This document shows positions 1-8,090 of a stretch of 16,188 bases of DNA, one piece after another; positions within the stretch are counted from its first letter, which is position 1; every line of letters starts with the position of its first letter. The stretch spans positions 1 to 16,188 of the forward strand of contig DATIVR010000145.1 in assembly GCA_035465695.1 (NCBI GenBank), written 5' to 3'. Origin of the DNA: DASUBN01 sp035465695. GTDB lineage: Bacteria; Pseudomonadota; Gammaproteobacteria; Natronospirales; REEB76. Below the pieces are notes generated by a model. That model searched no databases. It was not told the origin of the DNA and saw only the letters and a program-made list of their open reading frames with translations. The position numbers were made by a program, and so were the translations under genes.

Positions 1-333
1 CAGGACGCGCTCTCCGCCAGGTTCGCCAAGGCGAACCAGGATGCCAGCGACTGGAACGCGCATGAGTCCCAGGTCACCGAACAGTTGAACAAGGTCTATG
101 GTTCCATGAACGATTGGCTGGATCGCGCCTATCCGGTCATCACCGACGACAGCTTCCGCGACGAAGTCTCGGCGCGTGGCGCCGACGCCGCCTGCCAGAA
201 CCGCGGCCTGCCGCCCAACATGAGCATCGGTACCGCCAAGCGCCTGAGCGAGAGCTACCGGCGATGCCTGAAGACCGTGCTCCAGGCGGAACGCGAAGCC
301 GCCAAGGCCGCGTCGGCCGCATCTCATCCCTGA
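1..333 (+). CDS. C-terminal part of an unrecognised protein (5' end outside window)
   Basis: The frame is open from the first base to TGA at 331-333, giving 110 codons with no start that is clearly the real one, so the gene begins upstream of the window. The visible part is hydrophilic and probably helical. It is rich in Ala, Gln, Asp and Arg, has two Cys residues about 32 apart, and ends in an Ala/Lys-rich tail. There is no membrane segment or catalytic motif I recognise. The next gene starts 24 bp downstream in the same direction, so the two may be co-transcribed. A soluble periplasmic or structural role is possible but cannot be shown from this fragment. The coding call rests on the open frame and G/C-rich third positions. 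Confidence 0.7.
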   Translation, partial: QDALSARFAKANQDASDWNAHESQVTEQLNKVYGSMNDWLDRAYPVITDDSFRDEVSARGADAACQNRGLPPNMSIGTAKRLSESYRRCLKTVLQAEREAAKAASAASHP

Positions 334-357
334 CAGGACCCTCACATCGGAGTGACC

Positions 358-1560
358 ATGACCGTGTCCGTGCGCCAGTTCGCCATGCTCGCCACCTGCA
401 TCCTTTTGAATGCCGCCGCTGCGGCCGCCGGCACTCCCGTGAGCGTGCCCATGCATGTGGAAGGCGGCCGCCCGTACATCGACGTGCAGTTCAGCGACCG
501 CGACGGCGATCCGGTGACGGCGCGCGCCTGGCTGGACACCGGCGGCGGTGCGCTGGTTCTCACCCAGAGACTCGCGGACCAGCTCGGTCTCGTGCCCACC
601 GACGGCGGTTTCAAGGCCGAAGGCGAGAACCTGGCGGCGCTGCCGCTGCCGACGTTGAGTGTGGGTGGCCGGGCCGTGCAGTTGCAGCAGGATGCGAAGG
701 CTTTCGAGGTATTGAGTAACGCCACGGGCTTGCAGGGCACCGATGCCGAGGCCGCCATACCGGTGCGGCTGCTGCGGGGCTATGACGTGGTGTTCGACTA
801 CCCGGCCGGGACCTTCAGCCTGGGCGCTTCCGGCGGCAAGCACGCGGGCACCGAGCTGCCGGTGCACTTCGGCGAGAACGGCATGCCGACGGTGACGGTG
901 ACCGTGGACGGAAAGCCATACGGCATGCTGCTGGATACCGGCGGTACCTGTGTGATGCTTTCCGATGAGGTCGCGGCGGCCTGGCTCCATGCGCACAAAG
1001 ACTGGCGGTCGCTCGAGGGCGCCTACGGCTTCGGCGACATGCTGCTGGGCGCCAAGTTCGAGACCCGCCTCAAGATGCTGGATGTCCCCGCGCTGCATTG
1101 GGGCCCGTTCCAGCTGGAGCATGTCGTCGCGGTGTCACGGCCGGGCGGCGTTTACGAGACCAACATGAGCAAGATCGCCGGCGCCGACATCGTGGGATCG
1201 CTGGGCGGCAACGTGTTCCGGCATTTCCGCATCGACATCGACTATCCGGCGGGCAAGCTGTATCTCGCCGAGGACCCCCGCGTGAAGCCCCTGGCCCTGG
1301 ACATGGTGGGCGTGATGCTGGAACCGGCGGCGGGCGGCGGGTACGACGTCGCCATGCTGCACGGCGATGCGGGCGGCATCGCCGTAGGCGACCATCTCGA
1401 CACGGTGGATGGGCTGGACGCGGCACGGGCGACGATCCAGCAGGTCTTCGCGGCCCTGTCCGGCAAGCCGGGTGCGGTGCGCCGCATCACCGTGCGACGC
1501 GACGGCAAGCCCCTGACGTTCCAGGCGCGCGTGCAGCATCTCTTGGGCGCAGGGGATTGA
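358..1560 (+). CDS. Secreted retropepsin-like aspartyl protease family protein with two DTG motifs and a PDZ-like C-terminus
   Basis: This 400-residue protein starts with a probable signal peptide (about residues 1-24: a hydrophobic stretch ending in an Ala run), so it should act in the periplasm or outside the cell. It has two Asp-Thr-Gly-Gly motifs, Asp60 in WLDTGGG and Asp193 in LLDTGGT. Each is followed by a hydrophobic strand, as in the Asp_protease_2/retropepsin-like family, where this Asp is the catalytic residue. Two such lobes in one chain could form a pepsin-like active site without dimerising. Residues about 310-398 (GGIAVGDHLDTVDG, then a basic strand region) resemble a PDZ domain. 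I chose ATG 358 over the GTG at 352 because GGAG at 349-352 lies 5 bases before it. The stop codon is 21 bp before lhr and in the same frame. The protease family is well supported; the substrate is unknown. Confidence 0.85.
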   Translation: MTVSVRQFAMLATCILLNAAAAAAGTPVSVPMHVEGGRPYIDVQFSDRDGDPVTARAWLDTGGGALVLTQRLADQLGLVPTDGGFKAEGENLAALPLPTLSVGGRAVQLQQDAKAFEVLSNATGLQGTDAEAAIPVRLLRGYDVVFDYPAGTFSLGASGGKHAGTELPVHFGENGMPTVTVTVDGKPYGMLLDTGGTCVMLSDEVAAAWLHAHKDWRSLEGAYGFGDMLLGAKFETRLKMLDVPALHWGPFQLEHVVAVSRPGGVYETNMSKIAGADIVGSLGGNVFRHFRIDIDYPAGKLYLAEDPRVKPLALDMVGVMLEPAAGGGYDVAMLHGDAGGIAVGDHLDTVDGLDAARATIQQVFAALSGKPGAVRRITVRRDGKPLTFQARVQHLLGAGD

Positions 1561-1569
1561 CGGGCGCAG

Positions 1570-1575
1570 TATCAT
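1570..1575 (+). promoter_or_regulatory. Possible -10 element for leaderless lhr transcription
   Basis: TATCAT lies 6 bases upstream of the lhr ATG at 1582. No Shine-Dalgarno sequence is correctly placed: the purine run AAGAGG ends directly against the ATG, which leaves no spacer. A -10 at this distance would start transcription at or next to the ATG. No good -35 is present, since TTGGGC at 1543-1548 is 21 bp away. Translational coupling to the preceding gene is an equally good explanation. Confidence 0.2.
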
Positions 1576-1581
1576 AAGAGG

Positions 1582-4500
1582 ATGTCCCTAGCTTCCTCCC
1601 TGGACCGCTTCCACCCGGCTACCGCCGCGTGGTTCCGCGCGACATTCCCGCAGCCCACGGGCGCGCAGGCGCAGGCGTGGTCGGCGGTCAGCGCCGGCTC
1701 CCACACGCTCATCGCCGCACCCACCGGCTCCGGCAAGACGCTGGCCGCCTTCCTCTCCGCCATCGATGCCCTGGTGCGCGAGGGACTGGAACGCGGCCTC
1801 GCCAACGAGTGCCAGGTCCTCTACATCTCGCCGCTCAAGGCGCTCTCCAACGACGTGCAGAAGAACCTGCAGGCGCCGCTGGCAGGCATCCGCAACGAGC
1901 TCTTCGCCCAGGGCCTGCCGGACGTGGAGATCAAGGCCTGGGTGCGCACCGGCGACACGCCGCAGGCGGAGCGCGAGCGCATGCGCCGCGAGCCGCCGCA
2001 CATCGTGGTCACCACACCCGAGTCGCTCTATATCCTGCTAACCTCGGACTCAGGCCGTAAGCTTCTGTCCACGGTCAAGACCGTCATCGTGGACGAGATC
2101 CATGCTCTCGCCGGCAACAAGCGCGGCGCGCATCTGGCGCTCTCGCTGGAGCGCCTCGCGGCGCTCACCCCCAAGCGCCCCGTGCGCATCGGCTTGTCTG
2201 CCACGCAGAAGCCCATAGAAGAAGTGGCGCGCTACCTCACCGGTGGCGAGGACTGCACCATCGTGGACACCGGCCATGTACGCGAGCGCAACCTGCACCT
2301 GGAGATGCCGCGCTCGCCGCTCACCGCGGTCATGGCTCATGAGGTGTGGGCGGAGATCTATGACCGCCTGGCGGAACTCACCAAGACCCACCGCACCACG
2401 CTCATCTTCTCCAACAACCGCCGCCAGGCGGAGCGGGTCGCGCGGCATCTCGCCGAGCGCATCGGCGAGCAATACGTCACCTCCCACCACGGCTCCCTGG
2501 CCCGCGCCCATCGCCTGGATGCGGAGCAGCGGCTGAAGCGCGGCGAACTCAAGGCGCTGGTGGCCACCGCATCGCTCGAACTCGGCATCGACATCGGTGA
2601 TGTGGACCTGGTCTGCCAGTTGGGTTCACCGCGCAGCATTAGCGTATTCCTGCAGCGGGTCGGCCGTTCCGGCCACGGCGTGGGCGCCACGCCGGAAGGC
2701 CGCATCTTCCCGCTCTCCCGTGACGATCTCGTGGACTGTGTGGCGCTCCTGGATTCGGTGCGCCGCGGCGAACTCGATACCCTCAAGGTGCTCGACGCTC
2801 CGCTCGACGTACTCTCGCAGCAGATCGTGGCGGAGGTGGCTTGCCAGGAGTGGGAGGAGGAGGCGCTGTATGCGGCCTTCCGCCGCGCCTGGCCGTATCA
2901 CGCATTGGAGCGCAAGGATTTCACCGAGGTGCTGGAGATGCTGGCGAACGGCTTCTCCACGCGCCGCGGCCGGCGCGGTGCGCACCTGCACTGGGACCAG
3001 GTGAACCACAAGCTGCGCGGCCGGCGCGGCGCCAAGCTGGTGGCCGTCACCAACGGCGGCGCCATCCCCGACCAGTTCGACTACGACGTGATCCTGGTGC
3101 CCTCGGGCCTACGCATCGGCACGCTCAACGAGGACTTCTCCTTCGAGAGCATCCCCGGCGACATCTTCCAGCTCGGCAACATCAGCTACAAGGTGCTGAA
3201 GGTCGAGACCGGACGCATGCTGGTGGAGGATGCCCGCGGCCAGCCGCCCACCATCCCGTTCTGGGTGGGCGAGGCGCCGGCGCGCACCGCGGAGATGTCC
3301 CATGCGGTCTCGCGCCTGCGCGCCGACGTGGACGCCCGGCTCGGCGCGGGCGAGGACATCCTGCCCTCGCTCATGGAGCGTACCCACAACGAGGCGGCCG
3401 CCACACAACTCCGCGAATATCTCAGCGCCGCCAGGGCCGCGCTCGGCACGCTGCCGACCCAGGACACGGTGGTGTTCGAGCGCTTCTTCGATGAGGCCGG
3501 CGACCAGCACTTCGTGATCCACTCGCCCTTCGGCGCGCGGGTGAACCGCGCCTGGGGCCTCGCCCTGCGCAAGCGCTTCTGCCGCAAGTTCAACTTCGAA
3601 TTGCAGGCGGCGGCCCTGGAAGACACCATCATCATGTCCCTGGGCGCCACCCACAGCTTCCCGCTGGAAGAACCGGCCAAATACCTCAATCCGGCGACGG
3701 CGCTGGACGTGTTGACCCAGGCCATCCTCCAGGCGCCCATGTTCGGTACCCGCTGGCGCTGGGTGGCGACCACCGCGCTCGCGGTGCGGCGCAACCGCAA
3801 CGGCCACCGCAACCCGCCGGCCTTCCAGCGTGCCGACGCGGAAGACCTGATCGCGGTGGTGTTCCCGGACCAGCTCGCCTGTCCCGAGAACCTGGCGGGC
3901 GCCCGCGAGGTGCCGGACCATCCGCTGGCGCTCCAGACCCTCAAGGACTGCATGCACGAGGTCATGGATGCGGACGGCTTCATGCAGGTGTTGCAGCGCC
4001 TGCAAAGCGGCGAACTCAAGGTGGTGGCGCGCGACCTGGCGGCGCCTTCGCCCATGGCGCAGGAGATCCTCTCCGCGCGGCCTTATGCCTATCTCGACGA
4101 TGCGCCCATGGAAGAGCGCAAGACACTCGCTGTGCAGTCCCGCGGAGTGATGAGCCTGGAAGAGGCGGGCTCCCTGGCGGAGCTGGACCCCGAGGCCATC
4201 CGCCGCGTGCGCGAGGAAGTCTGGCCCACGGCGCGGGATGCCGATGAGTTGCACGATGCCTTGGTGGTGCTGGGCTTCCTGACCCAGGAGGAGGGTGACC
4301 GCGGCAACCCCGGCGATGCCCTGGACTTCGGCTGGCGCAACCTGTTCCATGCGCTCTGCGATGCGCGCCGCGCCACGGCCGCGACCTTGCCCAACGGCCG
4401 GATCGTGAGTGTGGCGGCGGAACGCCTGCGCGAATTCCTGGCGGTGTTTCCGGATGCCAGGCTCGAACCGGAACTGCCGCCCTTGGGCGAGGACCCGCTC

Positions 4501-5913
4501 CCCGGCCGGGAGGATGCGCTGCGGGAACTCATCCGCAGCCGCCTGGAAGGTTCCGGTCCCGTCACTGCCCAGTCCTTCGCGGACTTACTGGGTCTCGCCC
4601 GCAGCGAGATCGACATGGCGCTCTTGGCGCTGGAAGCGGAAGGCGGCGTCATGCGCGGCAAATACTCTCCGGGCGCCACCGACACCGAATGGGTGGACCG
4701 GCGTCTGCTGGCGCGGATCCATAGATACACACTGAAGCGTCTCCGGAGCGAGATCGAGCCGGTGATGCCGGCGGATTACCTGCGCTTCCTCTTCGACTGG
4801 CACGGCGTCGGCGCCGAGCGCAGCGAGGGACAGGCGGCGCTGGCCGCCGCCCTGGAGCAACTCTCCGGTTTCTCAGCCCCGGCTTTCGCCTGGGAGCAGG
4901 ACATCCTCCCCGCCCGCGTGCTGGATTACCTGCCCCACATGCTGGACCAGCTCTGCGCCGGCGGCAGTGTGGCCTGGATGCGCCTGGTGCCGCCGCGCGG
5001 CAGCGACGAGGAGCGCCGCGCCGGCCCGGTGCGCGGCACCCCCATCGCCTTCGTGGAGCGCGACGCGCTGGATCACTGGCGCACCTTGGCCGAGATGCCG
5101 GACGCGGGCGCCATCAACTTGAGTCATGCCGCCCGCGCCGTGCACGAGGCCTTGCGCAGCAAAGGCGCCTTGTTCTTCACGGATATCGTCCGTCACACCG
5201 GCCTCTTGCGCACCCAGGTGGAGCAGGCCCTCGCCGAGCTCGCGGCCTGGGGTCTCGCGGCATCCGATTCCTTCGCGGGTCTGCGCGCACTCATCACGCC
5301 CGCCAGCAAGCGGCCTTCCCTGAGCAGCTCCACCCGTTACCGCATGCGCCGCGGCGCCGCGCCCGGCGTGGATGAGGCGGGCCGCTGGGGCTTGGTGCCG
5401 AGGCAGGCGGTGGAAGGCGACGGCACCCGCGACGACGCCGAGGCCCTCACGCATCTCGCCGAAGTGCTGCTGCGCCGCTACGGCGTGGTGTTCCGCAAGG
5501 TGCTGGAACGGGAGAACGCGCTGCCGCCCTGGCGCGACCTGCTCTATGTCTATCGCCGCATGGAGGCCCGTGGCGAGGTGCGCGGCGGCCGCTTCGTGGA
5601 AGGCTTCGCCGGCGAGCAGTTCGCGCTGCCAGACGCGGTGGGCGCGCTGCGCGAGGTGCGCCGGCGTCCCAAACTCGGCGAACTGGTGTCGGTCGCCGCA
5701 TCCGACGTGCTGAACCTGGTGGGGATCATCACGCCCGGCCAGCGGCTGCCCATCATCGGAGAGAACCGCGTGCTGTATAGGGACGGCGAGCCCGTCGCCC
5801 TGCAGGTGGCGGAGGAAGTGAAGTTCCTCGAGGCGGTGTCACCGGAGCAGGAATGGGAACTGCGTAACTCACTGGTGCGGCGGCGCCTGCCGCCGCCGCC
5901 GAGCTTCCAATGA
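1582..5913 (+). CDS. lhr: Lhr-type superfamily 2 ATP-dependent DNA helicase
   Basis: At 1,443 residues this fits full-length Lhr (E. coli Lhr is about 1,540). Lhr enzymes are 3'-5' translocases on single-stranded DNA that unwind DNA and RNA:DNA hybrids and act in DNA repair in the cytoplasm. Motifs in order: Walker A APTGSGKT (46-53), DEIH Walker B (171-174), SAT motif III (206-208), then a second RecA fold with TLIFSNNRRQAERVA, ATASLELGIDIG and motif VI QRVGRSGH. The Lhr-specific winged-helix and C-terminal regions fill the remaining 1,000 or so residues without a frame break. ATG 1582 is the only plausible start; the family N-terminus begins with a similar LDRFHP segment. The gene overlaps the acetyltransferase gene by ATGA. 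The family call is firm; the substrate in this organism is inferred. Confidence 0.96.
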   Translation: MSLASSLDRFHPATAAWFRATFPQPTGAQAQAWSAVSAGSHTLIAAPTGSGKTLAAFLSAIDALVREGLERGLANECQVLYISPLKALSNDVQKNLQAPLAGIRNELFAQGLPDVEIKAWVRTGDTPQAERERMRREPPHIVVTTPESLYILLTSDSGRKLLSTVKTVIVDEIHALAGNKRGAHLALSLERLAALTPKRPVRIGLSATQKPIEEVARYLTGGEDCTIVDTGHVRERNLHLEMPRSPLTAVMAHEVWAEIYDRLAELTKTHRTTLIFSNNRRQAERVARHLAERIGEQYVTSHHGSLARAHRLDAEQRLKRGELKALVATASLELGIDIGDVDLVCQLGSPRSISVFLQRVGRSGHGVGATPEGRIFPLSRDDLVDCVALLDSVRRGELDTLKVLDAPLDVLSQQIVAEVACQEWEEEALYAAFRRAWPYHALERKDFTEVLEMLANGFSTRRGRRGAHLHWDQVNHKLRGRRGAKLVAVTNGGAIPDQFDYDVILVPSGLRIGTLNEDFSFESIPGDIFQLGNISYKVLKVETGRMLVEDARGQPPTIPFWVGEAPARTAEMSHAVSRLRADVDARLGAGEDILPSLMERTHNEAAATQLREYLSAARAALGTLPTQDTVVFERFFDEAGDQHFVIHSPFGARVNRAWGLALRKRFCRKFNFELQAAALEDTIIMSLGATHSFPLEEPAKYLNPATALDVLTQAILQAPMFGTRWRWVATTALAVRRNRNGHRNPPAFQRADAEDLIAVVFPDQLACPENLAGAREVPDHPLALQTLKDCMHEVMDADGFMQVLQRLQSGELKVVARDLAAPSPMAQEILSARPYAYLDDAPMEERKTLAVQSRGVMSLEEAGSLAELDPEAIRRVREEVWPTARDADELHDALVVLGFLTQEEGDRGNPGDALDFGWRNLFHALCDARRATAATLPNGRIVSVAAERLREFLAVFPDARLEPELPPLGEDPLPGREDALRELIRSRLEGSGPVTAQSFADLLGLARSEIDMALLALEAEGGVMRGKYSPGATDTEWVDRRLLARIHRYTLKRLRSEIEPVMPADYLRFLFDWHGVGAERSEGQAALAAALEQLSGFSAPAFAWEQDILPARVLDYLPHMLDQLCAGGSVAWMRLVPPRGSDEERRAGPVRGTPIAFVERDALDHWRTLAEMPDAGAINLSHAARAVHEALRSKGALFFTDIVRHTGLLRTQVEQALAELAAWGLAASDSFAGLRALITPASKRPSLSSSTRYRMRRGAAPGVDEAGRWGLVPRQAVEGDGTRDDAEALTHLAEVLLRRYGVVFRKVLERENALPPWRDLLYVYRRMEARGEVRGGRFVEGFAGEQFALPDAVGALREVRRRPKLGELVSVAASDVLNLVGIITPGQRLPIIGENRVLYRDGEPVALQVAEEVKFLEAVSPEQEWELRNSLVRRRLPPPPSFQ

Positions 5914-6353
5914 GACCCAGCATCGTGCCCTTCGCGCCCCATGACGAAGCGGCGATGGACATGCTCCTGCAGGCCGCCGAGCTTCCCACCGAAGACATCA
6001 CGCCTGAGATACTGGAACACTTCCTGGTGGCGCACCTCGACAAGGCGCTCATCGGTTGCGCCGGCGTGGAGATACTAGGCGAGGTGGGACTGCTCCGCTC
6101 CGTGGCGGTGGATGAGGCCCATCGTGGGGCCGGTCTCGGCAAGGATCTGGTGGCGGCGGCGGAAGAGCTCGCCAAGCAGGAAGGCGTGCAGAGACTCTAC
6201 CTGCTCACCACCACCGCGGAAGGCTTCTTCGTCGGCCTGGGATACCGCAAGCTGCCACGGGAGGAGGCGCCGGCCGATATCGCCGGCACCGAGCAGTTCG
6301 CCAGCCTGTGCCCCAGCTCCTCCAGCTTCATGATGAAGACGCTTGCACAATGA
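5910..6353 (+). CDS. GNAT N-acetyltransferase, ArsN2-like
   Basis: This 147-residue single-domain GNAT protein transfers an acetyl group from acetyl-CoA to an amine. The acetyl-CoA loop is visible as RGAGLGKDL (about residues 69-77), preceded by the strand LLRSVAVDEAH. The segments LYLLTTTAEGFF, LGYRKLPREEAP and EQFASLCPSSSSFMMKTL match my memory of the ArsN2 group. That group is linked to resistance to organoarsenicals through acetylation of an amino group. The start codon overlaps the lhr stop (ATGA at 5910-5913), so translation is probably coupled. No arsR, arsB or arsC is nearby, so an arsenic role here is uncertain and the substrate could be another amine. GNAT membership is firm; the ArsN2 assignment is moderate. 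Confidence 0.88.
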   Translation: MRPSIVPFAPHDEAAMDMLLQAAELPTEDITPEILEHFLVAHLDKALIGCAGVEILGEVGLLRSVAVDEAHRGAGLGKDLVAAAEELAKQEGVQRLYLLTTTAEGFFVGLGYRKLPREEAPADIAGTEQFASLCPSSSSFMMKTLAQ

Positions 6354-6355
6354 TG

Positions 6356-6376
6356 GCCGCGCCATGAGGCTGCGGC
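6356..6376. terminator. Hairpin between convergent genes, possible two-way terminator
   Basis: GCCGCGCC, loop ATGA, GGC, one bulged T, then GCGGC form an 8-bp stem. It starts 2 bases after the acetyltransferase stop and lies 15 bases beyond the peroxidase stop. There is no T-run on either side, so if it terminates transcription it may need help. The position between two converging genes is the main support. Confidence 0.45.
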
Positions 6377-6390
6377 GTCCTCACGCGTCT

Positions 6391-7428
6391 TCAATCCTCC
6401 GATAGGAGGTCTCCCGGCGTCGGCGGCAGGCGCGGAAAGGTGTCCGAGGGGAAGGGGCCCGTCAGGCTGGTCAGGAACGCCACGATATCGCGCACATCCT
6501 GCTCCGGGAGCGTCTTGTTGAGCTGCGTCGCGGCCATCACCCGCACCGCCTCGTCCAGCGACTTCACGCTGCCGTTGTGCATGTAGGGGGCGGTGAATAC
6601 CAGGTTGCGCAAGGTCGGCACGCGCCACACATTCTTGTCCTCGTCTTTCTTCGTGACGTTGTAACGGCCGAGGTCGTCGGTCAGGTGATACTTCGCCACG
6701 TATGGGTTGTCGGCGTAGACCGGGAACTTCATGTAGAAGCCCGTGCCCACCGGCATCGCCGGACCCGAGAACATCGCGCCGGAATGACAGGCGGTGCAGC
6801 CGGCCTTGTCGAAGGCCTGCATGCCGCGTTGCTGTGTCGCCGTGAGCGCGCTCTTATCGCCTTTGACGAAGCGGTCATAGGCGCTGCCGGGCGTGATCAG
6901 CGTGCGCTCATAGGTGGCGATGGCCTTGGCGACGTTGTCGATGGTGATGTTGTCGCCTTTGCCGAATGCCCGGTCGAAGTAGGGCTTGTATCCGGTGATC
7001 TTGCGGATGCGGTCCACCGCCAGTCCCACGTCCGCCATGCCCATCTCCACCGGATTGGCGATGGGGCCCTTGGCCTGGTCTTCCAGCGTGTCCGCGCGCC
7101 CGTCCCAGAACTGCACCGACTGGAAGGCGGCGTCCCATACGGTCGGCGCATTGCGGCCGCCTTTCAGCCCATGCACGCCCATGGAGACCGGACGATGGTC
7201 GTCACCGCCTTCCAGCACGCTGTGGCAGGAGAAGCAGGAGACCGTGCCCGTCGAGGAGAGCCGGGGGTCGAAATACAGCATCTTGCCGAGCTTCACCTTG
7301 GCGGGGGTCATGGGGTTGTCGGCGGGTACCGGCGCCTTGTCCGGCAGTGCCTGCCAATCAGCGGCATTCGCGAGTGGCACGGTCAGGGCGGTGCTCAGGG
7401 CCAGTGGGACTAACAAGCTGAAGCGCAT
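6391..7428 (-). CDS. ccpA: Diheme cytochrome c peroxidase, periplasmic
   Basis: This 345-residue protein belongs to the bacterial diheme cytochrome c peroxidases (EC 1.11.1.5), which reduce hydrogen peroxide to water with electrons from small c-type cytochromes in the periplasm. A signal peptide (residues 1-22, ending ANA) is followed by two heme-attachment motifs, CFSCH (65-69) and CTACH (211-215). Family features present include the GGRNAPTVWDAAF segment, the NPVEMG segment with the Glu expected at the active site (about 128), ATYERTL, and APYMHNGS with a probable distal Met ligand (283). On the minus strand GGGAG (7440-7436) stands 7 bases before the ATG. It is divergent from the small secreted protein at 7557 and shares a candidate Fnr-like site with it. 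Length and motifs are complete. Confidence 0.95.
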   Translation of the reverse strand: MRFSLLVPLALSTALTVPLANAADWQALPDKAPVPADNPMTPAKVKLGKMLYFDPRLSSTGTVSCFSCHSVLEGGDDHRPVSMGVHGLKGGRNAPTVWDAAFQSVQFWDGRADTLEDQAKGPIANPVEMGMADVGLAVDRIRKITGYKPYFDRAFGKGDNITIDNVAKAIATYERTLITPGSAYDRFVKGDKSALTATQQRGMQAFDKAGCTACHSGAMFSGPAMPVGTGFYMKFPVYADNPYVAKYHLTDDLGRYNVTKKDEDKNVWRVPTLRNLVFTAPYMHNGSVKSLDEAVRVMAATQLNKTLPEQDVRDIVAFLTSLTGPFPSDTFPRLPPTPGDLLSED

Positions 7429-7458
7429 GGCGATCTCCCAATGCGGGGATATCGCAGC

Positions 7459-7500
7459 ACGCTAGCACCAGATTTCGGTCCTCTCACTGACCCAGGTCAA
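7459..7500 (-). promoter_or_regulatory. Predicted class II Fnr/Anr-type promoter for the cytochrome c peroxidase gene
   Basis: On the minus strand TTGACCTGGGTCAG (7500-7487) resembles the Fnr/Anr consensus TTGAT-N4-ATCAA. Downstream lies TAGCGT (7464-7459) preceded by TG at -15/-14, an extended -10. If the start point is 7 bases beyond this -10 (about 7452), the centre of the palindrome is exactly at -41.5, the standard class II activator position. The leader would be 24 nt and include the GGGAG ribosome site. Peroxidase genes of this family are known Fnr/Anr targets in Pseudomonas and Paracoccus. The geometry is seen directly; function is inferred. Confidence 0.55.
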
Positions 7501-7528
7501 GACGTCGCGTTTCGCAGGCGCGGATACT
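7487..7528 (+). promoter_or_regulatory. Predicted Fnr/Anr-type promoter for the small secreted protein gene (same site, opposite direction)
   Basis: On the plus strand the same palindrome reads CTGACCCAGGTCAA (7487-7500). GATACT at 7523-7528 matches the -10 consensus at 4 of 6 bases. A start point at about 7535 again puts the centre of the palindrome at -41.5 and gives a 22-nt leader carrying the AAAGGAGG ribosome site. The inner TGACC-TG-GGTCA core is a perfect inverted repeat. Confidence 0.5.
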
Positions 7529-7556
7529 GATGGGCGGACCGAAAGGAGGAATTCCC

Positions 7557-7994
7557 ATGGCTATCAGATATTTCGTGGCGGGCGTCGGGTTGATGTGTTG
7601 CAGCGCAGCGTTCGCGGCTCCGCAACAGAGTCCCGAGCCCGGCACGGCGAAGGCGCCGCCCGCCGCCGCGAAGCCCTGTCCGCAACGCGGCAGCATGCGT
7701 GGCCAAGGCCCCGTCGAACAGGGCATGCCCTGTCCCGGCATGCAGGGCGACATGATGGGCCCGCACGCCGGGCCCGGCCCCGGCATGAGACAGCGCGCGC
7801 CCGCCGCGGGCAGCGCCCAGCGCGTGTATGGCTGGCAGTTGATGACACCGGAGGAGCGCGCCGCCTATCAGGCGAAGATGCGCGCGGCCAAGACCGCGAA
7901 AGAGCGCGCCGCGATCCGCGCCCAGCATCATAAGGAGATGCAGGAGCGCGCCAAGCAGCAGGGCGTGACGCTCCCCGAACCGCCCGGCGGCTGA
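7557..7994 (+). CDS. Small secreted Met/Pro/Gly-rich protein of unknown function
   Basis: This 145-residue protein has a signal peptide (about residues 1-20, ending AFA), so it is probably periplasmic. The middle (about 25-85) is disordered and rich in Pro, Gly and Met, with two Cys in CPQRG and PCPGM contexts, several Met and a His, which could bind metal. The last 60 residues, from YGWQLMTPEERAAY onward, form a charged Arg/Lys/Ala/Glu helix loosely like Spy/CpxP-type periplasmic helical proteins; the similarity is by eye. ATG 7557 is preceded by a strong AAAGGAGG (7542-7549). An upstream in-frame ATG at 7530 lies before this site and is rejected. Divergence from the peroxidase gene and a shared Fnr-like site suggest a role in low-oxygen or peroxide conditions. 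Confidence 0.8.
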   Translation: MAIRYFVAGVGLMCCSAAFAAPQQSPEPGTAKAPPAAAKPCPQRGSMRGQGPVEQGMPCPGMQGDMMGPHAGPGPGMRQRAPAAGSAQRVYGWQLMTPEERAAYQAKMRAAKTAKERAAIRAQHHKEMQERAKQQGVTLPEPPGG

Positions 7995-8045
7995 ACGCCA
8001 TCGGAGCGACATCACATATCCAGGCCGCGGGTTAAAGGCATCCCC

Positions 8046-8090
8046 ACGGCGAGCTGAGCGTATGCTCGCAGTTCCATCAGAGCTCGCCGT
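8046..8090 (+). repeat. Nested inverted repeat ending at a start codon
   Basis: ACGGCGAGCT (8046-8055) and AGCTCGCCGT (8081-8090) are perfect complements separated by 25 bases. The spacer holds a smaller hairpin, GAGC-gtat-GCTC (8056-8067). The right arm ends at the base before ATG 8091, where no good Shine-Dalgarno sequence is present. In RNA this structure could hide or present the start codon; in DNA it could be an operator. Confidence 0.6.

Noticed and set aside
1558..1584. A frameshift-free fusion of the aspartyl protease and lhr through stop-codon readthrough.
   Set aside because: The frames agree, but the first protein is exported and the second acts on DNA in the cytoplasm, and both have complete ends.
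3109..4350. A 413-codon open frame on the minus strand inside lhr.
   Set aside because: It is the mirror of a G/C-rich gene. Its translation is rich in Arg, His and Gly with no domain, while the plus strand encodes a continuous Lhr helicase.
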